NCBI RefSeq assembly: GCF_905201705.1
Contig: NZ_CAJKOX010000038.1
Location: forward strand, 1 to 40,136
Direction: 5' to 3'
Length of the DNA: 40,136 nucleotides
From: an uncultured Marvinbryantia sp.
GTDB taxonomy: Bacteria; Bacillota; Clostridia; Lachnospirales; Lachnospiraceae
Shown: positions 1 to 8,000 of the stretch, piece after piece
Position numbering within the stretch: position 1 is the stretch's first letter
Layout: each line of letters begins with the position of its first letter
The notes under the pieces: model-generated
Database searches by the model: none
Seen by the model: only the letters and a program-made list of their open reading frames with translations
What the model was told of the DNA's origin: nothing
Position numbers and translations under genes: made by a program

Positions 1-3000
1 CTCCGATATAACCATCTGTAGCCGTAACACTTCCCGAAAAGCTCCCGGTTGCACCATTTAGCGTGCCGTCAAACGTACTGTTGCCTGTGATATGCAGGTT
101 GGTAGCCGTAAAGGAATCTGCGATGGTAGCACCCTCCAGCGTGATCTTATCTGCCGAGATCTTTATACTTTCTGCTGTCTGGTTGATCGCCGATATGATG
201 CCGGATTTTTCAACCCGCAGCGCGATTTGATCAGCATGCCGGGCGATCGTCGACTCTGCGGTCGTGATTCGGTCTACCGCTGTCGTCAGGTCATCCTGAT
301 AAGCATAGTAATTCCCTACCGTATCAATGATGCCGTCTTTTGTGATCTTCAGGCTTGCTTCTGTTTTCCAAGTCTCCAGACTGGTAATCTTATCGCTCGC
401 AGTAATAAGATCTGACTTTTTGGCATAGGTCTTCGAAACTGTCGTGGTAACGGAATCTTTCGCAAGATCGATTGCGGACTGCATCTGGGCGGTGGTGCTG
501 TAGCTGGCAAATTTGTTGTCCACATCCTCCGGGGCTGGTGTCCAGTCGGTGACTTTATTGCCTTTTTCCAACTTGAACCGCACTTTCAGGTCAATACTTC
601 GCCCTGATGCGGTGTTGGCAATTGATATGTATCCGAGGTCATATCCGGTCCCATCAAATGTGATGGAATCCGCACCTGCTTTTATTTGTACGGACTTCTT
701 AACCGTCCCATTCTGATACAGTGACAGATTGTACACCACATCGTTTCCAGTAACCCGCTCCACGCTGAATGTGTAATTCCCGGATAGCCCTGTCACATCA
801 GTCAGTCTCACGATTGTAACATTTCTTGCGTCAGCAGTCGTTCCCATTGCTGTCAGATACCCAGCATCGCTGTAGGATATCGTCACACCATTGTCTTTTC
901 TGTAGCTGTAGGCTGTTTTTTTGATCAGGTTCCTGCCGCCGATCTGGATATTGTTCACCGCCGTGTCAATGTCCGTCTGCTCCACTTTCAATGCGATCCG
1001 GTCCTGCAGTGCCGTAATTGATGATTCGGTTGTCAATAGTCTGCTCGCCGCGCCATTAATATCAGATTCGGCATCTGTGAGGCGTTCGTTGGTTGTCGTC
1101 TGGTAAGTCTCAAATTCTTGGCTTGTGACACGCAGCGAGATTGCCTTCTCATTTGCAGCGATTTTCGCCCCATGGTCCGTCAGCGTCTCGCCCTGCTCTG
1201 TCAATGCCTGTGTCTGCTCCGACAGCGCCACATTCAGTGTTTTACTGCCCACCTGCACAACGGTCCCGGATATAGTTACGCCCTGGTCCGTCAGCGCCGT
1301 ATCAAAGCTCTGGAAGTCAATCTTCAGAGCCTGTATCGCAGCATCTTCGGCAACCATTTTATCCCGGATGATTTTCCGCTGGATGGTGTTCTCCGTAGCG
1401 CCGAGGGCATCCCAGATAAGATTCCCGTCAGCATCCCAGACAGCAAGCGTATAGTCATCCGACGCGTCCTTACCGATTTGCACCCGCACCTGCGAGCCGT
1501 CCGAAATCCGGATGGTATTGTCGGAGATCTGCATACGCCCGTCCGTGCCCGCCACGGTAACAATGGCGGTATCAATGGTACCTGCCCGGAGCTTGTTTGC
1601 ATTTAAGGACGATATCTGCGCGTCGCCGATGCTCCCTTCCAGCATCCAGCCCTTTGCCGTCACCAGCTCCTCGTTGTATATCTTATCAATCAATGCTGTG
1701 TGGGACGCAAACTCATCCGTCGTCAGTGACTTGAACGATGCGTAATCACCCTCGATGTCATGTACCCGGATGTTTGTTGCATCCAGGCTTTCTATGGTGG
1801 CATATTTTAAATCTGCTTCATCGGCTTTCAGATAGTTCGCCTCGATCTCCCCGACCGTCAGCTCTGTCAGTGCAAGCTTGCCCTGGATGTCGGTAATGCT
1901 ATTGTTTATGCCTCCGATCGTGCTGCTCCCGGCAAGCCCCTCTTCAAAGTGCAGGATATCCGATACATTGATAGTGCCTGTATAGCGTCCGTCTGCGGAA
2001 ACCGTAAAGTTTATGACGGCGGCAGCTTCCTGGTATCTCTCCTGCATCTCTTCAAAAGTTAGCACCGTATTCGATATCTCGCAGGTATCCTTATCCGGGT
2101 TGTCCGGGTAGTGCACCATCTTCACAATACGCTGCTCTTCCATGGTACCGGTGGCTTCGTCAACCAGCTTTACCATATCGCCCAGACTGTAGGACAGAAC
2201 GGAGTATCCTGGCTTCTGTGCGGCAAGGTTCCTTACCTCTGCCTGGTAGGACGCTTCTGGCTTTGCGTGGTCTTCCAGCCACAGTTCTGCATCTTCCTTC
2301 AGCGCCTGCGGATCCGTGTAGCTTTCGTCCTTCCAAATGTACGCGAGCACCTTGCTGCTGTACTGGAAGTTTTCCAGATATTTTTTCCCGTCGTTGACAG
2401 ATTCGATCGTCAGCCCGTTCTCGCCGATCGGGATCACGCGCGTGTAAAACTCGTGGCTGCCGGATTCCTTCTTTAGTCGTTTCAGATTCAGCCCGGAAAG
2501 AAAATATACGCCCTTATCCTCCCCGCGCTTTGTGTAAAAGGATACCGTCTTTGCCTTTGTATCATAGACCGGCTCACACATAAACGCCTTACACAGGTTC
2601 TGGATCACACCCAATGTGTTGACATGCATCATCCCGGCATTGCGGCGTTTTGTGACGTCGCAGTACCCGACTGTCCAACCGCTCCCCGCAAGGGCGGTGC
2701 GCGCCGCCTCATCGACTGTGGTATCGGTCACAGAAAAAGTCTGCCATGCTTTTGCCTGCAGCCCTTCCAGATTCAATACCGCTACGATCTGCGGGAAGGC
2801 GCTACTGTCTGCCGGCGCCTCCTTGATCACGTACTCGTCATCCTCTGTCTGCACGTACATCTCATTTTCCAGAGATGGATCCTTTGCGAGGTATGTGAAA
2901 TACAGCGTCTTATCCCCGGTGGAGACATCGCTCTCTATCCTGCAGTCCTTATACTTTGTGATATGCCCTATGGCATTGTAGTTCCTGTCAAATAGCTTAA

Positions 3001-3004
3001 GCAC
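1..3004 (-). CDS. Tail-associated endopeptidase / fibre protein (Tal), 3' end cut by the window edge
   Basis: The reading frame stays open for about 1001 codons from a GTG at 3004 to base 1, so the C-terminus lies outside the window. The N-terminus (LKLFDRNYNAIGHI...) resembles the prophage endopeptidase tail family (Tal / gp18-like), which forms the tip below Dit in siphoviruses. The remaining visible part, roughly residues 300-1000, is rich in short coiled or beta-type segments such as ISADKITLEG and TTAVDRITTAESTI, typical of tail fibres and receptor-binding regions. The GTG start is chosen because GAGGAGGGG lies about 8 bases upstream and the nearby ATG at 3010 stops after four codons. 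It follows the small gene ending at 3023 and Dit, the usual Dit-Tal order. The family call is firm; an actual peptidase activity is not shown by any catalytic motif I can identify. Confidence 0.85.
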   Translation of the reverse strand, partial: MLKLFDRNYNAIGHITKYKDCRIESDVSTGDKTLYFTYLAKDPSLENEMYVQTEDDEYVIKEAPADSSAFPQIVAVLNLEGLQAKAWQTFSVTDTTVDEAARTALAGSGWTVGYCDVTKRRNAGMMHVNTLGVIQNLCKAFMCEPVYDTKAKTVSFYTKRGEDKGVYFLSGLNLKRLKKESGSHEFYTRVIPIGENGLTIESVNDGKKYLENFQYSSKVLAYIWKDESYTDPQALKEDAELWLEDHAKPEASYQAEVRNLAAQKPGYSVLSYSLGDMVKLVDEATGTMEEQRIVKMVHYPDNPDKDTCEISNTVLTFEEMQERYQEAAAVINFTVSADGRYTGTINVSDILHFEEGLAGSSTIGGINNSITDIQGKLALTELTVGEIEANYLKADEADLKYATIESLDATNIRVHDIEGDYASFKSLTTDEFASHTALIDKIYNEELVTAKGWMLEGSIGDAQISSLNANKLRAGTIDTAIVTVAGTDGRMQISDNTIRISDGSQVRVQIGKDASDDYTLAVWDADGNLIWDALGATENTIQRKIIRDKMVAEDAAIQALKIDFQSFDTALTDQGVTISGTVVQVGSKTLNVALSEQTQALTEQGETLTDHGAKIAANEKAISLRVTSQEFETYQTTTNERLTDAESDINGAASRLLTTESSITALQDRIALKVEQTDIDTAVNNIQIGGRNLIKKTAYSYRKDNGVTISYSDAGYLTAMGTTADARNVTIVRLTDVTGLSGNYTFSVERVTGNDVVYNLSLYQNGTVKKSVQIKAGADSITFDGTGYDLGYISIANTASGRSIDLKVRFKLEKGNKVTDWTPAPEDVDNKFASYSTTAQMQSAIDLAKDSVTTTVSKTYAKKSDLITASDKITSLETWKTEASLKITKDGIIDTVGNYYAYQDDLTTAVDRITTAESTIARHADQIALRVEKSGIISAINQTAESIKISADKITLEGATIADSFTATNLHITGNSTFDGTLNGATGSFSGSVTATDGYIG

Positions 3005-3022
3005 AGGGCATCCCCTCCTCTG

Positions 3023-3445
3023 TTATTCCTCCAGCATGAAGGAGAGCGCCAGCAGCTGCGCCACTGTGGGGATGCTGTACCGCTCCGCCTGTTCGCAGCG
3101 CTCCACCTCTTCCCTTTTGGCTTTCCGGATATCGATCTCGATCTTCGTGTCCAGCAGCGCCCCGTATTCCTCCTCAAACGCTTTCCAGTTTTCTTCGGAT
3201 ATCTGGTATTCCCGCGTTTTCTTTCCTTTGATCACGCTGTCCACCATGACAGCATTCCCGGCTCCATCCTTATCGGCATACTGTCTGCATAGTTTTTCGC
3301 GCTCCTTGTCGATGTGTTCCGCTTCTTTCTGGAGTTTTTCCAGGTTGCAGGCAAGCGCATAACTGAGCTTCGACGGGAGTACAAGTCCCCCACACCCTGC
3401 CAGGTCCGAAAAATGTCTGTTTACTTCTCCGAGAGTCATCTGCAT
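3023..3445 (-). CDS. Small tail-region protein, possibly DUF1617-like
   Basis: This is a 140-aa protein with a clean AAAGGAG site upstream of its ATG. It contains a central heptad-rich, charged segment (about residues 30-60, KLQKEAEHIDKEREKL) that should form a coiled coil, and it ends in a hydrophobic helix (TVAQLLALSFMLEE). Its place between Dit and Tal, and its size and helical character, fit the DUF1617 phage proteins found in tail operons, but I assign that only tentatively. It may be a tail-tip accessory protein or chaperone. No catalytic motif is visible. Confidence 0.6.
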   Translation of the reverse strand: MQMTLGEVNRHFSDLAGCGGLVLPSKLSYALACNLEKLQKEAEHIDKEREKLCRQYADKDGAGNAVMVDSVIKGKKTREYQISEENWKAFEEEYGALLDTKIEIDIRKAKREEVERCEQAERYSIPTVAQLLALSFMLEE

Positions 3446-3458
3446 TTTATTTTCTCCT

Positions 3459-4199
3459 TTACATAAAGCGCGGACGGTACTTCAGCGTGATGTCCGTCCA
3501 GCTATTGTTTACAGTTATTGTGTTTATGCCCGGGAGCAGCGCAGGCAGCCCCCAGATCTCCAATTCTTTTTTTACTTCCCCGTCCTGCGTAAACAGGCCG
3601 GTCTCCCCATCGAGGATGACGTTCTTTCCCGTCACTAGCTCCCCGATTGTTACCGGCAGGTCTTTCCCGGTACCCGCTTCCCTGCATAGCCCAGTGATCA
3701 CCGTAGATGCTACGCCTGTCTGCGGTGTGATCTCCACACGTACCGGCGTGACGATGTTCCCGGGATTTGTGACGGAGATCTGTGTCTGCCCTGTGAAGGT
3801 CTGTGTCACCATGTCTGCGTATTCGTAACAGGAAAACTCCAGTGTCAGCTTCGCCGCGCGGTTGAATTTCACAAACAGCACGTTCAGCGAGTTTTCCTCC
3901 AGGCTATGCTTTGCCAGAATCCCGTAAAACTTATGCGTGAAATCATCCAGCTCCAGCTCCGCCGGTTCCAGCAGATGTGAGAGGATCCGGCTGCACCGCT
4001 GCAGGATAGCCTGCCGGTCGCGGTCCGCTTTTACCAGCAGCGTCACCTTTATAGACTTGAATCCTGTGGTATTCCCTATGAGCACCGGCATCGGGCTGCC
4101 GCGCACCCACTCACTGTCATTCGATATGGAGTGGAAGCCCGGCGTCACGTTCCACTGCACCGCTTCTGCTTCTGATATGTCCCATCCGTTGATTGTCAC
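3459..4199 (-). CDS. Distal tail protein (Dit)
   Basis: The protein is about 246 aa and matches the Dit / siphovirus tail component pattern: an N-terminal beta barrel beginning TINGWDISEAEAVQW, a helical linker with the HKFYGIL strand, and a C-terminal galectin-like beta domain ending with a GINTITV...WTDITLKYRPRF segment typical of the family. Dit is the hexameric hub that joins the tail tube to the tail tip. The start is set at the GTG at 4199, because AGGAGG is 8 bases before it, while a GTG at 4208 would sit inside that site. Gene order (tape measure, Dit, small protein, Tal) supports the call; a HicAB pair is inserted between the tape measure and this gene. Confidence 0.88.
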   Translation of the reverse strand: MTINGWDISEAEAVQWNVTPGFHSISNDSEWVRGSPMPVLIGNTTGFKSIKVTLLVKADRDRQAILQRCSRILSHLLEPAELELDDFTHKFYGILAKHSLEENSLNVLFVKFNRAAKLTLEFSCYEYADMVTQTFTGQTQISVTNPGNIVTPVRVEITPQTGVASTVITGLCREAGTGKDLPVTIGELVTGKNVILDGETGLFTQDGEVKKELEIWGLPALLPGINTITVNNSWTDITLKYRPRFM

Positions 4200-4283
4200 C
4201 GTAACCACCTCCTAAAAAAGTGTATAAAAAGAGAGCGGTTCATCCGCCCTCTTAAAATCTTTATTTCAGATTTTCAATTATTT

Positions 4284-4706
4284 TTACCTTGACACCCCCA
4301 GTTTTGTCATCAGTGCCTCCTGTAGTACCCGCGACACATTAATATGTGCTTTTTCAGCTTCCACGTTCAGCCAGTTTGGCAGCGTGACATTTCTTCTGAC
4401 AGTTTTATTATCCATTCTTCTGCGGTACTCAGAAAAATCAATATCTACCAGTGTAAGAACCCCGGCAGAATAATCAAAGATGTCCGCATCTTCACGTGCT
4501 TTTGCAATCGCCTGTTCCCTTCCGGAGGGAAGCGGAATCTTTATACCGTCGTCCTCCATGTCTATTCCTTTCAGACCGATTGCATCGCGCGCCATTTCAA
4601 TGGCATCCGCCATATCTTTCCCTTCCGTATAAATTTCCATATCAGGAACGTATACGAGAAAGTCCCCGCCATGCTCTGCAATAAATGTTGGATATACCTG
4701 TTTCAT
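4284..4706 (-). CDS. hicB: HicB-family antitoxin (pair 1)
   Basis: About 140 aa. The N-terminus (QVYPTFIAEHGGDFLVYVPD) is the HicB partial RNase-H-like fold, with the D-M-E and EGKDMADAIEMARDAIG elements of the family. The C-terminus (NVTLPNWLNVEAEKAHINVS RVLQEAL) is a ribbon-helix-helix DNA-binding domain. HicB neutralises the HicA mRNA interferase and represses the operon. The start at 4706 is preferred over 4715 because AAGGA sits at a normal distance before it. HicA lies immediately upstream at 4754-4927, in the usual toxin-first order. Location between tape measure and Dit shows insertion of an addiction module into the tail operon. Confidence 0.9.
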   Translation of the reverse strand: MKQVYPTFIAEHGGDFLVYVPDMEIYTEGKDMADAIEMARDAIGLKGIDMEDDGIKIPLPSGREQAIAKAREDADIFDYSAGVLTLVDIDFSEYRRRMDNKTVRRNVTLPNWLNVEAEKAHINVSRVLQEALMTKLGVSR

Positions 4707-4753
4707 CTCTCCCATCCTTCCTTTCTATAAGATATAACCGGGAAACCGGGGGA

Positions 4754-4927
4754 CTATTTCAGTCCCCATTTCCTTAGGATTTTCTTTGCCGTAATCTCAT
4801 TGATTTCAGTATGTCTCGGAACCTGTTCTGTATCACTTCCACGTTTGTACGTGTCATGATTCCCGCCATGTTCCTTGAATGAAAACCCTGCCTCTTCCAG
4901 TTTCCTTATTAAATCCCTGCGTTTCAT
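4754..4927 (-). CDS. hicA: HicA-family mRNA interferase toxin (pair 1)
   Basis: A 57-aa protein, MKRRDLIRKLEEAGF..., read from the ATG at 4927 to TAG at 4754. It has the HicA double-stranded-RNA-binding fold: the helix KRRDLIRKLEEAGF, the strand with GGNHDTY holding the catalytic histidine (His24), and VPRHTEINEITAKKILRKWG at the C-terminus. HicA cleaves mRNA and blocks growth until bound by HicB. AAGGAGG lies 7 bases upstream, and a consensus promoter is 22 bases further. The gene is shorter than many ORF cut-offs and easily missed. Confidence 0.9.
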   Translation of the reverse strand: MKRRDLIRKLEEAGFSFKEHGGNHDTYKRGSDTEQVPRHTEINEITAKKILRKWGLK

Positions 4928-4949
4928 TAGTGTACCTCCTTATGTATAT

Positions 4950-4978
4950 ATTATACACACTTATTACACATCTGTCAA
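4950..4978 (-). promoter_or_regulatory. Consensus promoter of HicAB pair 1 with putative HicB operators
   Basis: On the minus strand TTGACA (4973-4978) and TATAAT (4950-4955) are separated by exactly 17 bases, a perfect vegetative promoter 23 bases before the hicA start. Three similar words, TGTGTATTAA (4992-5001), TGTGTAATAA (4961-4970) and GTGTGTATAAT (4950-4960), surround and overlap it. They are reasonable candidate HicB binding sites, by inference from autoregulation in the family. Confidence 0.8.
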
Positions 4979-5044
4979 CAAGAATATCCATTTAATACAC
5001 ATTTTTATGACATTTTTGATTGTGCAGCATATGTCTCTATGTCT

Positions 5045-8000
5045 CTATCGCGGTCGCCTTCTTCTGCCCGCCACGGCTGCATTTTCCTGGCTCAGGGGCT
5101 TCTGCAGTGCCCCGACCGTCTCCCCGGTGTCGAGCACAATCTTCATGTTCTTGATTTCCTCTACCATGTCGTGCATGCCGGACATCATCTGCTGCATCAT
5201 CTCCATCATCCCGCTATTATCCACATTTACCACCGATGCCTGCGGTTGGTAATCCTCCAGCATCCGGTTTAGCCGCATGACGCCGGAATAATCCGGGATG
5301 GATGCCTGCAGCTCTGTCTGGCGCTTTGCCATCTCTTCCTGCGCCGCGTCAAGCGTCTCCTGCATCATCTCCTGTGCGGATCTCACCGCCGCTGGCGTGC
5401 CGTCCTCCATGCCGAGTGCTACCCCGGCAGGTATCTGCGGACCGGTCTCGCGCCGGAAGAGGCGTGACGGGCTGTGGATCTCTGCCTCCTCTTCCATCGC
5501 GCGCTTGATCGACTGTATCACTTTCTGCGCAGACGTCTGGATCTTCGCGTCATCCAGCATCCCCGCAAGGATGCCGTCCAGGGTACTGGAGCCGATCTCT
5601 CCGCCTTCTTTCTTCAGCGCGGAAAGCCCCGATGATACTTTGGATACGACTTTGGTCGTGCTCTTATAGACCTCTACGGAATCCGCAGCGCTTTTTATCC
5701 CGCCAACCAGACCGGATACCGCATCCTCCCCGACCTTTCCGGCCTTTGCGAGCAGGTTTTTCAGCGAGGAATCCATGCCCGCGTTCAGTTCCTGCAGTGC
5801 CGCGCGGTAGTCTGCGTTCAGCGCGTTTAATTCCGCCTGCGCTTCCGTGCGGAGCTGCGCGATCTCTTTATTGGTCTCCTGCCGGAGGGATTCGTTATCT
5901 TGCACCGCCTGTGACTGCGCAAGGGCATTTTTCTGCTTAAACAACTTCTCGTATTCCGTAAGCTGCGCATCTGTCGCATTTGCAAGTGAATAGATGTTTG
6001 CCGCCGCGTCCGGTCCCTGCTCCAGCAGGTAGTCGTAGAGATCCGTGGAGATCCCGCGCTTCTTTAACTTTTCCAGCTGCTGCTCCCACAGGGCAAGACC
6101 TGCTACCTGTGTCTGCAGGTTGTGCAGGAGTGTGTCCATGGTGTAACCGTCCGCGTCCCACGCCTCGAAAAGATCCATGGAGGAGAGGATGTCCTGCTTC
6201 CGTTCGGCGACCGCATCCTTATATGCGTCCTGCAATTCCTTTACGCTGTCTGCGAGCTGATCGTTGATATCTTTGCTGTTTTCCAGGTAATCCTCGTCCA
6301 GTTCTTTCCTCTGGTCGTACCACTCCTGCATCGCTTCAAAGTATTTCCGGTCTGCTTCGATGCGCTCATCTGTCCCGGTCTTAAACTGCTTTCTGGCGGT
6401 ATTCCAGTAATCCATCTCCGCCTTTGCGGATACCTTGTAATAGACCTTATATTTATCAAGGATGCTGTCCTGCACGGATGCCTGTGTGGTCAGCCGGTCT
6501 TTTGCCGCCTGCGCGATCTGGTCGTTGATGGAATTGATCTGCTTCTGGGCGTCGTAATATCCCTGTGTGCCTTTTTTGAGCTGCTTCTGCACTCCTACCC
6601 AGTAGGCTTTTTCCTGCTTCAATGACACGTTATGCAGTGTCTCGTAATTTGACAGATACTTCTCTGCAGCAGAGTAGATCTCGCTGTAATAAGTGGCATC
6701 GTCCTTTTTGGTGGTCTTTTTTTTCTTCCCGCTGCCGGTGGTCGTTGTCTTCGAGACCCCGAAGTTTTTCGCGATCTGCCCTGCCAGCGAAGAGGATACC
6801 CCGGTCTGCTGGATGCTTATCTGCTTGATCTTCTGTGCAGCCTTTGTGTAGGCATCGGTACCTTTCTTTACGTGCTTCTGCACCTGCTGCCAGTACCACT
6901 TTTCATCCTCCAGGGATACCTGGTGGGATTTCTTATATTTCGACAGCCAGGATGTAGCATTGGTGTAGACCTTTGCGGACATCTTTTTCGCAGCTTTTCC
7001 GGCAAGGGATGCCTTCCGCGTGATGCCGAATGCCGTTCCTTCGGAGATGCGTTCACCGACATCTCTCTGGAATTTTCTGGACGGCGATTTAATCTCCAGC
7101 GCCGCCTTTGCCGCTGCCAGCGTCCGCGACGCCATATTTACCGCCGCATTGACAGCACCACTCGCTCCCCCGTAAATGCCGGAAGCTACGCCGGACGCCA
7201 TGTTATAGCCGACGTTATAGAACGAGTTTTCCCAGGATGCCACTGCGCTGCGCGCAGAGGAAGCGATAGCACCGCCTGCCTGGGCCGCCTGCTGGCGTGC
7301 GGCATTTAGTGCATTAATATATGACTGTGCCGACTGCTGCCCGGCAGTCTGAAAATCTCTGGATTTATCCAGCATTGCCTTTGCTGCTCCACCGGCAACC
7401 GTATCCCCGGCACCGGATGCGCTTTTTTCTGCATTTTCCAAGCCGCCTGCAAAAGCTTCCCCGAGGGCTGTCCCGGCTGCGCTGTACTCTTCCGATTTTC
7501 CGGTGATTCCTTCTGTTCCCGGAGTCAGCGCATCGTTGATGCTCTTCTGCGTGTCTTGCAGGCCTTTTACGACGGCTTCCCCGAGCGTGCGCCCTGCCGT
7601 TTCGTAATCACTGCTTTTTTCGCTGATACCGTCCGGATTCAGGATCAGTGTGCCGTCAGATTCCGATACAGCCTCCTGCAGCCCTTCGGATATTTTCTCG
7701 CCGAGCGCAGCCCCTGCCTGCCGATAGTCATCCGCCTGTCCCTCTACTGCCGAAATTGCGTTTCCTACTACTTCCGTAAGCGCATCCCTTATGCTGGTAT
7801 CGCTCTGTATTCCTTCAGCGATCGGCTTTACAAATTCCTGGCTTTTCTGCCGGAACTGCGTTGTTTCTATATCGTCCGCAGCATCTGCTATCTTTCCCTG
7901 TATCTTTTCAGCCACTGCCTCATCGATGCCGTCCAGACCTTTTTCGATATTTTCTTTGATGCCCTCCCCGACCGAAGTATAGCCTGCGATTGCATCGGCA

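Noticed and set aside
1118..1606. Plus-strand ORF of 162 aa under the Tal gene, and many similar plus-strand ORFs under the tape measure and other genes
   Set aside because: They run in register with the opposite coding frame, have no ribosome sites, show low-complexity Cys/Ser/Arg composition and no family signal; they are shadows.
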